A DNA stretch of 64,000 nucleotides from Brachionus manjavacas (lineage: Eukaryota; Rotifera; Eurotatoria; Ploima; Brachionidae), in the NCBI GenBank assembly GCA_019054805.1, contig JAHQIY010000004.1, positions 1,550,001 to 1,614,000 of the forward strand, given 5' to 3'. The position numbers were made by a program, and so were the translations under genes. The notes beneath the pieces were generated by a model. The model had not been told where the DNA came from and searched no databases. It saw only the letters and a program-made list of their open reading frames with translations. Of the stretch, positions 1 to 12,880 are shown in pieces; position 1 is the stretch's first letter, and every line of letters starts with the position of its first letter.

Positions 1-1619
1 ATTTGAAAACTAAAAAGAAGTGCGCTTAACCTTTAAGCAGCTGTGTTTCAAAGAATAACATTTCTTTTTAAAACAAATATTTTAATTTCCTTTTATTTTA
101 TTTCTGAAATATTTTAATATTTAAAGAACTTTAAAGAATGATTAATCTAAAACTAATACAAGATTATTTTAGAAAATAAGGATATTAATAAAAAAAGGTT
201 CGAGGAAAGTTTAGTTTTTTATTTTTATCAAAAACAAATTTTAATTTCCGTAAGGTTTTTTTTGCTTAATAATTTTTATAAAATTATATTTTTAAACAAG
301 AATTTCTTTGAAAAATTTTTATATTTAGGACGAATTTTTTTCCGTAAAAGTTTTTTATTTTCATTTTACCTCAATTTGAAAATTTATTAATGTGATCAAA
401 AATAAATTGAGCAACTAAATGTATCAAGTTAAACTCAGGAGATGAATCTAAAGATTGATCTTATAAGATTTTTTAAGATCAGATTAGTAATAAGATCAAT
501 TTCAAATGCAAAAAAAATTGCAAATAAAATCATTACTAATTGAAATTTAAGATCTTGGTAATTTCTTAAGAATAAAGAATAATGAATAATTTTGTTTTAA
601 AATTCGTTTTGATTTCTTGATTAATTTCTTAAAGTTTTCTTAACTCGAGATTCAAACAAATTAAATGATATTAATAACCTGACAAGATTGTAAAATTTAA
701 CTCAAAGTTTTAACTCGTAAAGATTGTTTTAAAATTTTTTTATATTTTCTTGTAAGATCTTAATCAAAATTATAAGGTATAAATTTGATTCAAGAAATTT
801 GCAAGATAAATCAATAAGAACTCGAATTTTTCTTATAAATATTAATGTTAAGAAAATAATAATTAAAATCATTTTTAAACAATCAAAAATTTCTCTTATT
901 CAGGAGTTATCATTTATTAAATAAACTAACAGAGCTTCATTTTGATTCACCATGATTTTTATTCAGAATGAAAAATCAAGCCTTTATAAAAAAGATTGTT
1001 TGATCTAAAAACTTCTAGAGTTTCTTTTACCAAATAAACTTTTAAAAATTTTTAATTTTATGTTAGCTACCGAATATCACAAAATATAACCAATATTTGT
1101 TTAGAATAGAATTTTGTAAATTATGCGTTCAACTCTTGTTAAGAAGGATGAAAATAGCCTCATTAAAATTAGATTTTTATTTTTTTTGCAATATTGTCTA
1201 AATTATTTTCAGATCTAAAAATAAATATTAATCATCTTAAAAATTTATGATCTAATAAAACAATTAATCTTTAAAACTTGTCAACTGAATTTCAAATTTT
1301 TAACTTGATTTTCGTAAACAACGCCCTTTGAAACCTCATATTTTATTTTTATGGAGGGTTGAAAAAAAAATTTGTACCCAGAGATCTAAAAATAATCAAC
1401 CCTCTAACAAGTTGTTGTTTTTCAGACCCAGGTATTCAATGATAAAATTAAAATTATTTTAAAATAATACATTTACTAAAAGAACTTAAAATTTTCTAAG
1501 GTCTGGTTAAATTTTTATTTAAAAAAAAGGGTGTGTCAATTTTATTTACAGAAAATCAGGAGTCTTATTCATGAGTTATCATTTATTTTTTTTTTCGAAA
1601 GCTTTAAATCTAAAAACGG

Positions 1620-2163
1620 AAAAGGACCTCGACGTATATTTCTCTAGTGACCTGAAATAGAGCACCCACTGCCAACTCCTTTCTTGGACAACTCCGCTAG
1701 GCCTTCCATGCCTGGAATCCTCAATCTTTCAAGTCCCTGTACACTGATTTTGTCCGACCTCACCTCGAATATGCCACCTCAGTATGGAATCCCCATTGAC
1801 GAGCAGATGTAAGGATCATCGAAAACATTCAAAAGAGAGCAACCAAACAAGTAGACCGCATCAGAGACCGCAGCTACCAAGATAGGCTCGCCATCCTGAA
1901 CCTAACCACCCTCGAATCACGCAGATCAAGGGGTGACCCGATCTCCCACTATAAGATCGCAAATGGACTACTTGACGTCAACTGGCTAGCCTCAACCAAA
2001 CTTATGTCGTCCATCGCATGCCACGGCCCAGCCAACGCAATCGACATTCATCTTGCCCGAACACTCATCGTCCCACATTCCTTCTCGCCAAACGCACAAC
2101 CAGTCATCATAGCGATTCAAGTTGTTTTAGATTGCTCGCAGGGTGATTCCCTGCTTTGACTCA

Positions 2164-2197
<34 letters not shown>
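1620..2197 (+). mobile_element. LINE 3' fragment with (TTA)n tail
   Basis: A GC-richer island inside the AT-rich left arm, absent from the right arm. Translation gives the C-terminal part of a non-LTR reverse transcriptase polyprotein: VRPHLEYATSVWNPH, then IQKRATKQV and LAILNLTTLESRR, motifs typical of CR1/Jockey-type LINE ends. It has in-frame stops. It ends in a (TTA)n run at about 2166-2197, the same kind of tail as the fragment ending at 35735. 5'-truncated dead copy, inserted after the arms duplicated. Confidence 0.85.
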
Positions 2198-3156
2198 TAG
2201 TTTAAAATTCGATATTAAAAGTCTGTTAGGCGAAAAACTCTTGTTCTCAGGTTCTGTGAGCTATTAGTTCACCTGTATTTTTTTCACGTTTAAGTGAACC
2301 AAAATAGAATTTTGTGAACAAATTGAATAAAGCTTTTTAATAGATTGCCTAATTCTCGAAACAGATATAAAAATAAACAAGCAAATGATTTCTTTACCTT
2401 AAAACATAAATAATAAAAATTAAAGAAAATTAAAATTAATTTTTCACCATCTAAGTGCTTCTTCATCTATTTCGCAAAATTTACCTACTCCGCCCGACTT
2501 TCAATTTTCAATATAATTATTTTTTCTATCTTATTTTTTAATATTATATTAGCTTGTTTCAAAATAGATGAAAAAATTTCAAAATAATTCAACAATTTTT
2601 AGATTAGGTCAACTAATAGTTCTTAAAATCTGAGAACAAGAACTGTACCAGTAACAGGTGAACAACAGTTTGTCTAACCCACTAGACCCGAACAACTTCG
2701 TTTTTTACTTTATAAATTTTGACTTTAGTGATAATTGTGTGATGAATTTTTACAAAAACTCAATTTGTAAAAATGGAAAAAAAGAGCGTAGATAGTTTTT
2801 TAAATTACAAATTTTCTTTTAAGGATCATCATTTCACAAAGCCAAAGTCAAAATTTATAAAAAAAAAAAAAAAAAGATTTCCATACATAAACTTAAAATT
2901 ATTTATTTTTTGAAACATCGCACTTTCTCAATGTCATTTCAACATTGGATTCAAACACAAAATTATATAATTTATTTGAAATAGAGTTTTTAAGTACCTC
3001 AAATTTATTAAAATTTACCTCAAATTTAATTAAAAACTATTTTTTTATTAAAAAAGTAGCAAAATATAAAAAAAGTATTAAAATAAAAAAAAATTACATC
3101 AATTTATAAAAAAAGAAAGCAATTTCATTATAAGACCGCTAAAAGTTAATACTCAC

Positions 3157-3301
3157 CTCTAAAAATAAAAAAAGTATGGTTTACTTTACCTTTACTACGC
3201 TTATTTTTAACAACAATTTCTTCTTCGTCATCTTGGGTATAGTCTTTTTCGTTTTCCAATAATACTTGTTCTGAGAGAGTATTTTCTTGATCCAAACTCA
3301 T
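3157..3301 (-). CDS. Exon-like acidic ORF, left-arm copy
   Basis: An ATG at 3301 opens 48 codons rich in Asp and Glu (MSLDQENTLSE... then DDEEEIVVKNKRSKGKV), ending at a good splice donor (AG|GTGAGT, intron from 3156). The right-arm copy is 16278-16422 with the same length and donor. The acidic start followed by a basic KNKRSKGK stretch resembles N-termini of transposase genes, but I do not recognise the family and cannot find the next exon in this arm. Could be the first exon of a transposon gene or a host gene broken by the rearrangement. Confidence 0.35.
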
Positions 3302-5849
3302 TTTGAAGTTATTTAATTTCGTATAATCAAAATATTATTTATTTTTATTTAATTGTATTATTTTTAATTTATTTGTTTTCTGTGCCGAGCAAGAGCTCCT
3401 TCAGAATAAGTTAAAAATAAATTAAAAAAATAAAATAAAAATAAAATTAAAGTTAATAAAATTAGATTAAAAAAAAAAACAAATCAAATACAATTCTTTT
3501 TATATAAATTTTTGAGGCCGAAAATTAATTAATTAGAGAGGTTTTAATCGATTAGATAGACATTTAAACAATTTGTTTGATTTTTTAATAAATAGGTATT
3601 TTTTTAAGTAAAAGAGTTGATTTCATTTTTGTTGGTTACACTTTTATTAATATTTTGAGGTATTTTTTAACAAATTAAAGGTAACTTTTAATTGCTATCT
3701 TTTAATTTCTTCTTTTGTTCTTTAACTGTCCAATTTTTAAAATCCTTAAACTACCTCATGTACCTTTATTCATTTTTTATATTTATTTTTTTTTTATCTG
3801 AAGGAGCTAATGCTCGATACAGATAGACAAATAAATAAATAAATAGATAAATTTTAATAAATGAGAGGTATCAAAAAACCGATAGCCATTTATTTGCAAT
3901 TAATTAAAATTATAAAATTAGAAAGAGAATTTTTAATTCTGACTTAGGAATAATGTCTAAATTAAATCTTGCCAAAACAAAAACCTTCAAAACCGGAACC
4001 CAGTCAATCTAAAATTTTTAAATCATTTCCATTTTACTGTAATATTTAAATTATCTCTGGATTTGTTTCAGCAAGATTTCTTAAACTAGAATTTTTGTTT
4101 TCAATTAAAAAAATAAATAAATGAACATTTAGAGATAAATAAAATGCTTTATTAAAATCATAAAATAAAATATACAGCATTTAAATAAATTTAGAAGATT
4201 ACAGATAACGAAAACAACAATTTCATGCAAAAACAAATAACTTGAATAAATTCACAAATTTAGTGATGCTTTGAAAGACGATCTTTTATTTTTGTGCTTA
4301 GTTCCTTAATTTATAATTAAAATTTTCACCAAGAGATAGATAAAAAACTTTTATTTAACTTTTATTCATGGATTCTAATATCCGGTAATTTGAGTGAAAT
4401 TCAAATCTCAAATGAATCGATGAATGAATGAATGAATGGATGAATCAATCAATCGATTTGTAATAGTTTCATTTTAGAATTGGCGCAAACAAAGCTAGAT
4501 TATGCGAGAATGTGTTCAATGAATCTAAGTTGATCAAAGTCAGTCCAAAGTGCATTCGTTGACTCACCAGGCTTAGTGAGTAGCAGTGAGCCAGCCATAG
4601 AGTAACGATAAGAGACCGCTTCGATTGATGATAGCATTGAATCAAAGACACTCATTGATTAGCAGGTAATTGGTACAATATGAAAAGAATTACTCATACA
4701 AGATAATAGAAAGCAGAGAGCGAAATATGCTTTGCTGCAGCACAAAAACAAAACAAAACAAACAAAAGATTAAGCATTTATCAGAACTTGAACTAGATAA
4801 AATACCGAGATAAAACAAAAGTGGATAAGATAATAAAAAAACAAAAAATAGCTCATGTCTGTTTGACATGTTCTTGTTAGTCGATTTAATCGACATTAAT
4901 AAATCACTTTCTCTCTTTTTCTTTCAATGCACATACTTGGCTTATCATCATCAGCAGCACACAAAAAATTCCCATTCTCAGCAGATCTTTCACTCTCTGC
5001 ATCTAAACGATTTACAATCCAAAAAAATCCAAAAAGAAAAAAAGCCAAAAATCCTCATGGACCTAACAACTCTCAGCTTCAATCATTACAAAATCGCATC
5101 GAATAAAAATCCAAAGTGCTAAAACAATCATCGAGTGTAAATTTTCATAGATAATAATTGCTTTTCTTTGTTGTTTTTTTTTTAACAAATAAATGTCCAC
5201 AATGACAAACTTGTGTCTCTTGTACATATTATTGATTTATTGAAGCAGTCCTCAGACGATCTTAATCCTCCTCTTGTCTCTATTGAATTAAAACCAAACA
5301 AAATACTTGAAATTACCCAAACTGGCAAAATTTATATCACATACATACACAGACACACACAAGCAATACTAGCCCAAGCACAAGTAGCACTTGATGTCCA
5401 TTTGATTTATTCTTTAAATAAATTATTAATAAATTAATTAATTGCATAATCTATGCTTCTTCGCATTCTTCTAAACAAACATTCAATCCAATTCACAAAG
5501 ATGAATTGAACTACAATTTTCAATTATTCCTTTTTATTTTTTGTCTCATTATTAATAAACTAATTTGAATTTGTAAAATTGAGTTCGGTTCTTTTTTTCA
5601 ACTTAAAACAATCACTACCACTCAATTGATCTCTGTTTGAATTATGTACTTTACTTTTTTTTAAATTAAAAAAAATTGGCTCATTAAAATTTTTATAATT
5701 AATTTAATTTTTTTTTTCAAATTGTTTAACAAAAAATTATTAAGCTAAATTAAAAAAATCTACAATAATTTTATTCATTAATTACTTTTTTTTGTTTAAA
5801 TACAACTGCACATTTAGCTAATAAAATATTATATAATAAAAAATTTTTA

Positions 5850-6035
5850 GTTAATAAACAAAAATTTCAAATGCGCAATTTAATTGCATTGCAATTTACA
5901 TAGTTTTTTGACTTTTAAAGCTTTAAAATTTTAATTAAAAATTATTGCTAATATGCAATGCAATTAAATTGCGCATTTTAAATGTTTGAGCAAATTGAAA
6001 ATTGAATAAAAAATTTAACTTTGCCAAATTAAAGT
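5850..6035. repeat. Palindromic MITE, decayed copy
   Basis: Inverted halves AAATGCGCAATTTAATTGCA and TGCAATTAAATTGCGCATTT flank a short centre. The right end reads AACTTTGCC as in the complete copy at 11947-12141; the left terminus is eroded. Same non-autonomous DNA transposon family as that copy. Confidence 0.7.
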
Positions 6036-6540
6036 TTATTTTTCGAATACTTTTTTGATCAGTATCTATTTGAATTTAAATTTAAATTATTTTAAGGTTT
6101 AAAATTAAGTTGCAACATGAATAAATCAGGTGATAAAATCTAACTTTTAAATTTTTATTTAATATTTTTAATAAATTAAAATAAATCAATTCTGAAAATG
6201 CACAATAAATAACTTTAAACGCAATGTTTGTACGATTTTAATAGTTTTTTTATGATTATCTTCATCGGTCACCTTCTCACTTTAATTTAAATTTTAAGCA
6301 ACAAAAAAAATTTAAAAAGTCTTTTTTTGAACAAAAATTATTTCTTATGACATTTAAGATAAATAGTTAAGAATAAAAATAAATTAACTAATTTATTTAT
6401 TAAGCTATTTTATCCTTTTTCAAAAATGAATTGTTTGTATTTTTTAGAATTCAAATTTTTTTAATTTATTACGTATAACTTTCGGTCTCGTTGTTGTTTC
6501 ATTTGACCTCTCTTTGAGTTTGCACTAAGGAGTCAATACA

Positions 6541-6906
6541 AACCAAAAGACATCAAAATCCTTGAAATGCTTCAAAGAAAGTTTTCGAAGTTATTTCCAG
6601 AGCTAAAGTCAAAGTTTTAAATTTAAAGGCGAGAATCTTTTCATCATAGAAATAATAGACTCCAAATCATTAATGGAAACTAATTACTAGCCTAAAATAA
6701 TTCATACAGTCCTGCAGGTGGTTCTAGGAGTGGACAACTTTCAATTGAAAGACAGCTTGTATGTAACAGTACAAGAGGCATCTCCAAGCAAAACCAAAAT
6801 AAAAATCTTAAAAAATAAAATCGAAAACAATTTGGGTTTTGAAAAAATAACATTTTTTTTCAATGACTCAGATCAATTGGGAAGTAAAAGTGGACATAAA
6901 ATGTAA
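6541..6906 (+). mobile_element. LINE C-terminal fragment (weak)
   Basis: Frames read KDIKILEMLQRKFSKLFPEL and later SPSKTKIKILKNKIENN and FFFNDSDQLGS. This order (LQRR.TKLIPEL, then a basic stretch, then a FF..R..N.WN-like end) is the usual C-terminus of CR1/RTE-type LINE polyproteins, but it is badly decayed and the family is uncertain. Confidence 0.5.
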
Positions 6907-7486
6907 AACCAGAGCGTCTACTGGCGTCACTGCTTGGAATTATATCCCTATAGCATAACTTACTACAACTAAATTTTTTTTTGTTTATTTTTTACAATCA
7001 TCATTTAATCAAAATATATCTCAATAAAATAAAGTTTAAAAATCATTTTTGTTTATTTTTTAATTCAGTGTGAAAAAATTTAACTGGAAATTGGAGATTT
7101 TTTAATTTTTTTTTTTTTTTAGATTTTTTAACGGAATTTAGTATCTCGGTTTTTAGGAACAATCAAGACTGCAAGTTTAGTTTGAAGAATGCATTTTTTC
7201 ATTAACACAATTTTTAATAAGAAAATTTAAGCAATACATTAAATTAAATTTTGTTTTTACAATATTGATAAAAATTGTATAAAAAATTCAGGTTTGTGTT
7301 TATTAAATTAATAAAGAATAAATATTATTAAATTATACAAGTAAATTAACTAAAGTTAAGTTTAATATTAGTCTCAATATTTTCAAAGCAAGATTGGATT
7401 TTTGGCTTAGAGAAGAAGAGAACAGGAAAAAGCTTGGTTAATGGTGTTTCAAGAATTCAAAAATCAGCACAAGATTTTTTTTTTCC

Positions 7487-8252
7487 TTATTCACTCTTTG
7501 TGGAGCAAAGGCTCATTACTTTTGATTTCCACTCAAGTGAATCTTTTGCCCTTACCCTTGCTTGTCCCCATGTCATTCCCATTTCGATGAGCTCTTTCGT
7601 GATTGTTGACCTCGCCCTTGAGGTGTCCATTGAAGGGCTATTTTTTGGTATCCGTGTTTCTTTCATTCTAAGTACATGCCCAAGCCATCGCAGTCTTTTG
7701 TTCTTAATGCATTGACTTAATGGCTCTGAATTTGTTCTTCTGTATAGGTCAGCATTCGACAATGTCTCAGGCCAGTGTATCCCGAGAATCCTCCACAGGC
7801 TTCCCGTGTGGAAGCTGTTTAGACTTTTTCTGTCAGATTCACACATTCCCCAACATTCACTCTCGTACATCAGTGTTGCTTTTACTACACTGTTGTGTTG
7901 TATAGTTTAAGTTTTGTTTCCTTACTGAAGCTGGTTGACTTCCATACTGGTTTGACTCTTTGCTTTAGCAAGTCTATTCTTAATGTCTCTGTGTATTCCC
8001 AACGTTGTATTGATTGTGCTACCTAGGTATGTGAATTCATTTACACACTCGATTGGTGTACCATTGATGGTGATCGGGGTATTCGATTTGGTATTTATGC
8101 ACATAACTTTCGTTTTGGCAACATTTATTTCGAGTCCGTTTGGTTTAGCAAAGTCTAAGTCTTCAAGCTTTGCTGTTAATCCCCATTGTATACCCCTCGC
8201 ACTGGCAGTTGATTCATTATTTTTGCTCAACATTATTTTTCATTTTTTTTAG
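7487..8252 (-). mobile_element. LINE reverse transcriptase C-terminal fragment
   Basis: Two minus-strand frames joined by a frameshift near 7900 give the region after the RT active site: GLEINVAKTKVMCI, VNEFTYLGSTIN, then LWRILGIHWPETLSNADLYR and IKNKRLRWLGHVLRM. The FTYLGS and RRLRWLGHVLRM blocks are hallmarks of the endonuclease/reverse-transcriptase LINEs of the RTE/R1 kind. Truncated at both ends. Confidence 0.85.
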
Positions 8253-8369
8253 TTATTTTTAGTTATTTTTAGTATCAACTTTATCAAATTTTATTTTATT
8301 TTTATTTTATTGTCTTTTATCATGGTATTTTTAAATATATTTTTCTATCTCATTTAATCGGCTATTAAG

Positions 8370-8560
8370 GGCAGTCAAGAAAATTAGCTAAGAAGATAGG
8401 TTCAAATGTTATGATGCCCAGACTGAGAGGCTCATATAAAGGCTAGAAACTTTGGGCTGGACAGCACTAGAAGACAAACCTTACTCAGCTTCACAAGATT
8501 CAACATAGACATGGCAGACTTATTCAAGTTCAAGTTCCGAGATTAAGGATTTTATATAGT
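8370..8560 (+). mobile_element. Possible LINE end fragment
   Basis: Frame-shifted matches to a LINE C-terminus (a stretch reading ERLI..LETLGWTALEDK, then TRFNIDMADLFKFK). Short and decayed. Confidence 0.35.
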
Positions 8561-8599
8561 TAGAATTTTAATTGAAAAAGTTTGAGGAAAAGTAATAAA

Positions 8600-10470
8600 T
8601 AAAAATATGAAAATAAGATATTTTTAGTTATTTGTTTTCTGATACAAAATTATTTAGAGAAAAGGAAGGTGGTAGAGGATCACAAATTTTAGTGACCATG
8701 TTTTTATACTCGTGATCAGTTAGAACAAGTGTATCTGGTTTAGAAAATGAGTTGTCATTAGATAGGGTCTGAAACAAGCATCAATAAAGTTCTTTCCCTT
8801 CTCTCCCTCTCTCTCTAAATACATCTCTAGTCTAGATCAAAAAATTTAGGTCCAAATAGATAATCAAGTTTGTTCTAAGATGCTAATAGAAAAAAATTCA
8901 TGAATCTACTCCATAACTCTTTGATTTTGTTAATTAACACTGTTGAGTGATAATCAAAATGCCGATCTAGTCACATTCGGCGTCTTTACTCACTTATCTC
9001 TCTATCTTCAAACAAAAATCAAAATAAGGTACGTAATTAAGTCGGATTGCACAACAAAGATAATAGAAATCACGTCAAGTTCATCACTCAAGTGTCAAGC
9101 AAAGTCAAGTCTAGTGTTTTCTACTCGAGCCGAATAGATCAACAAGCACTGTCATAATCTGCTATAAATCCGTGCTTGTTTTTACATTGCATAATACCTA
9201 TCGGCCTTTTCTTTCTCCATCAATCAAACAAACGACTTTCAAATTTAATTGAAAAAATAATAAAAATATTTTTCTTCTTTTTTTGCGCGACTAAAAACAT
9301 TCTAAATGTTTATTTATTTACTCTAAGATAAGAACAACGCTAGAAAAACACAACTTGTTGCTGAAAATCGCCAGTCGATTTCAATTTCCTATCAGAAATT
9401 GAATATAGAATGAAGCGGCGCCTAAGCAAATTAGTTCTAGACAGCCCGGTCCGGTTTTCCTTTGTACAACAACACTTGTTTATAAAAGACAAATGATAAT
9501 ACATGAAAAAGTATCATACTGTTCTTAGAAATTTTCCATTTTCTTGTCGTTCTTCCAGGCTATAAATTTTCATTTATCATTGATAGCAATCATTATTTTT
9601 CTTGTTTATCGATTGCTTTCAGCTAAATCACTGTCATTTGTATCGCACGACAAAATCAAGATCCTAATTAGATAATTAATTACGTATGATTTCGAACACG
9701 ATGATTTGTGTTACTTTCCTCAAGCATTGACTCTCAATGACTGGCCATATTGATGACCGGCTGTTTTTTCAATCATCCACATTATCAGCATTTTTTTTGA
9801 TGTGCTTTCGCCCTCAAGTATACACGTGAGATTAATTATATACTTACTGATGTATCACCTGGGCTTGAAGTAAAAGTCGGCTTAAAAAACTTTAAATATC
9901 AAGTTTTTTTGCAAGTAAAGTTTGGGTATATAAATTTCATTCTCAAATAAGCCTTTGTGAAATTCAGTACAAAATGATAAAAAGAACAGAAAAAATGTAA
10001 AAAATTGAATAACTTTTTTCAAAAGGTTTAAACTTAGTTCTGTAAATGCTACATAGTGCAACTTTCAAAGTGGCACCAAAGCCTGCTAGGTTTGCAGAGT
10101 TAACCAGAAATATTTTTTATTTTATTTATTTAAAAAAATAATTTAGACAGAGCCTTTGGTTTTTTTTGAGACCAAAAAAAATTTACAAAGTTAATAAAAG
10201 TTTGAAAAGAGTTAAATAAGGTTTAAAGTTAATGTAAAAAAAGATTTTCATAAAATTTGGATAAATAAATATAATAAAATTTAAGATGTCTCACTGTGAG
10301 AGAAGAAAGTTGAATTAAATATAATTTAACAAAAAATTTAAATATTTTATGTTTAGACTGTAATTGATCTTTTTTAGCTTTATTTTTTATTTATTTTCAA
10401 TTGAATAACGAAAGAAAAAGCGGATTAATAATTGGTGAGGTTAATAAATTTTTGTCTATTTTTGTGAGGT
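8600..10470. other. Spacer stretch without recognised genes
   Basis: Complexity is higher than in most intergenic parts of the window, especially 8900-9850, and there is a TATAAAAG at about 9481. No ORF here has convincing coding character. It could hold noncoding exons or regulatory DNA, but I see nothing definite. Confidence 0.4.
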
Positions 10471-10834
10471 ATAGACAATGAAAATATTTAAAAGTAAAAA
10501 TCCTTTCTGTACTTTTTGTACTTTTTCTAATTAATTTATTTGGCCCTGTTCCTTTTTGTACTTTTTGTTCTTAATGGTAATAAAAAAAATCTTTTATTAA
10601 TCAATATTTTAAATATAAATTTTAAATTTAACTAAAACTTTTCTTACCTCCAGCATACCCGAATCCCTAAACCAGGGCTCCGCCCCGGACCTCGTTTAAG
10701 TTTTAATAAAATGATTAAAATTACCATTAATCACAAAAAGTACAAAAAGGAACAGGGCCAAATAAATTAATTATAAAAAGGACAAAAAGTACAGAAAGGA
10801 AAATGATTTTTTAAAAGTTTGATCTCATTGTCTA
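10471..10834. mobile_element. TIR element (MITE) with GC-rich core
   Basis: Terminal inverted repeats of about 110 bp start ATAGACAATGA and end TCATTGTCTAT. Inside them GGCCCTGTTCCTTTTTGTAC is mirrored by GTACAAAAAGGAACAGGGCC. The unpaired centre carries a compact GC-rich hairpin (GGGCTCCGCCCCGG, about 10676-10689) that stands out in AT-rich sequence. No ORF. I could not find a clear target duplication, so the superfamily is open. Confidence 0.8.
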
Positions 10835-11181
10835 TCCATGATTTTTGTTGCATTGCATCGCCTTTAAGGCGTTCATTGAAATGAATACAAGAAGATACTA
10901 GTTATCTTTAATTGAGATTATCGTTTTTCATGATCAAGATTGTGCTTTCAATTTCTATTCCGTATTTCACTTATTACTCTAAGATAGGTCCAACTAGTAT
11001 GCCGTTGTCTAGGCTTATGGGAACGTTTCAGGACCCGCAAGTCAAGAGTCAAGTTGAAATAATGGCGCCGAAAGACGAAAACAAAATAATAAATTTTTGT
11101 TGTTTTAAATTAAAAAAATTTATTTATTCAAAAATCAAAAATATATCAAAAATGCAATTTCAAAAACGAAATTATTTTATT

Positions 11182-11222
11182 AATCGACCCGTTTCGACCA
11201 AAATGGCCTTCTTCAGGATCTA
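11182..11222 (-). ncRNA. Hammerhead-ribozyme-like motif
   Basis: On the minus strand the bases follow the hammerhead order: stem I strand GATC (11220-11217), core CTGAAGA (11216-11210), stem II GGCC/GGTC (11208-11205 with 11199-11196), core GAAA (11195-11192), a tiny stem III AC/GT, cleavage triplet GTC (11188-11186), and the other stem I strand GATT (11185-11182) pairing with GATC by four pairs including one G-U. One unpaired A sits at the base of stem II. Such minimal forms with very short stem III are known from Penelope-like retroelements and retrozymes. Activity is inferred only. A decayed relative is at 63381-63420. Confidence 0.45.
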
Positions 11223-11860
11223 AAATGACTATTTATTTAGGAAAAGTTGATTAAATACCTAAAGTAATGAAATTTTTTTGAGAAATATAGAAATATTAAA
11301 ATTTTAAACAAAAAATTTTTTTCATAATTTTTAGAAAGAAATAATTAATGAGAAATTATTCTAAATAAAATATAACCACAAATTTTTTTTTTTAAATTCA
11401 AAAACAAATTCAATTTTATGTTTAAATTATTTCCTAAAAATAGCAACTACTACATAAATTCATTATTCTAATTCTACATTTTTCAACTTGGTTTAAGAAC
11501 TTTTTTTTTTATTTAGAATTTACATAATGATTTTTTAATCTTTTTTATAAAAATTTAAAATTTGTTTTCTTTTTAAATAAATAGGAAATTTTTTAAAACT
11601 AAACTCAAACCAATTTAATTTTTTCAATAAAATCGTTTTATTTTTTTTACATTTATTATAGGTATATTTAAACTTATAAAAAAGTGTTAATTTTTTAGCA
11701 AAGGATCAATCATATTTAGATGTTTTAATATTTTTTTACAGCTTAGGCAACGGTATTTTAAATATTCTGCTCTTCATATTAAAGACTTAAATGTAACGCA
11801 TGCAACATTTAAACAAATTTTATATTTAAACTTGTAATAAGTATTTTTAAAAATTAAATA

Positions 11861-11920
11861 GATGAAGTGTTAATCTGTCTTCATGGCATGGGCACTAGCC
11901 TGTTGATTAACCTTGAAAGT
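11861..11920 (+). repeat. LINE 3' tail hairpin, family B
   Basis: GTTAATC (11869-11875) pairs with GATTAAC (11905-11911), followed by CTTGAAA. The block GGGCACTAGCCTGTTGATTA is shared with 36771-36794 and, with changes, with copies near 46850 and 52000. At 36754 it lies just downstream of a LINE C-terminus, which sets its identity and direction. Confidence 0.75.
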
Positions 11921-11946
11921 TTAGAAAAAAGAAAGAGAAGTATAAT

Positions 11947-12141
11947 GGCAAAGTAGAATTTTTGTTCAAAAATTTTAAATGCGCAATTTATTTGCTTTGC
12001 ATATTTGCAATAATTTCAAATTTAAATTTGAAAACCTTAACAGTTAAAAAACTGTGTTAACTGCAATGCAATTAAATTGCGCATTTTAAGTTTTTGAGCA
12101 AAAAGAGCAAATTGAAAATTGAACAAAAATTTTACTTTGCC
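11947..12141. mobile_element. 195-bp MITE with 8-bp target duplication
   Basis: Starts GGCAAAGTAGAATTTTTGTT, ends AACAAAAATTTTACTTTGCC, and is flanked on both sides by AGTATAAT (11939-11946 and 12142-12149). Internal inverted AATGCGCAATTTA / TAAATTGCGCATT. An 8-bp duplication with GG-starting ends suits Merlin (a Merlin transposase relic lies at 28845) or hAT; this assignment is inference. Confidence 0.88.
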
Positions 12142-12880
12142 AGTATAATCATAGATTTTAAGAATAATTGATTTATTATTTTTGATTTTAAAAAAAATTT
12201 CATTTTATTTCAATTAAAAAATCATTCACTAGATCATTTGACTGAAAGTAACGACTGCAAAAGTTTTGGCCATGATAAACATTTATGAGTTAAAAAAGGT
12301 ATTTTAGGGTATTTTTTTGTTAAAAAGCTAACTACAAATATCCAATTGAATAGCTATTGATGAGATAGGAGATGTAAATATTTGACTTTTTCTGAAAGAA
12401 TGAGAACAAATAAATAGTATCTTGTAGAGATTAGAAAAAATTGAAATTTACGTAATTTCTAATTTATTTGGGGAAGCGGTTAGCTAATTCTTAATTAGAT
12501 CCTCCCACCAGCCAATCACATACATATGATATTTATCTATTATTACTGACCAATCCTGTAAAATGCTCTTACTTTTATTACAATTTATAAATAGGTTGTA
12601 AAACTATTAACAAATAGCTTTTAAAAAAATTTCAGCTTCTTTGGTAATTATTTAATTAATCAATTTAGAGAAGTGTACACATTTCAAAAAATCGCTTTTA
12701 AGCCACGTTCAATTTTGAGCCAAACGTATAATTAGTATACGTCGTTTAGAACGTGTTTATTGAACGAACACCTCTGCATTTTGTTCGTCTAGGAATAAGC
12801 GCGTAACACTCTTTGAAAATAAGATTATAAAAACCTTTTTTTTGTATTTTAGATTTTTTAATTTTATTTAATCCAGAAAA

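Larger units (their letters stand above)
1..5819. repeat. Left arm of giant inverted repeat
   Basis: The stretch reads as the reverse complement of 13769-19982. Base 1 pairs with about 19982, so the arm probably continues left of the window. The inner edge is at an AGCT near 5816-5819, after which the two copies differ. The copies are similar throughout but have small substitutions and several large indels: a LINE piece at about 1620-2197 only in this arm, and about 590 bp and 335 bp present only in the other arm. The arm contains a 145-bp exon-like ORF (3157-3301), two short LINE-tail sequences pointing outward (about 3370-3410 and 3787-3840), a TGAA microsatellite near 4420-4445, and short ORFs at 4469-5437. 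The ORFs are shared with the other arm, as duplication alone would explain; I see no sign that they are genes. Confidence 0.93.

Noticed and set aside
4469..5437. Short ORFs duplicated in both inverted-repeat arms (also 14146-15117)
   Set aside because: Their presence in both arms follows from the recent duplication; composition is low-complexity and there are no motifs or good starts. Not called as genes.
8943..9137. 64-codon ORF as a gene
   Set aside because: No motif, no splice context, and composition like surrounding noncoding DNA.
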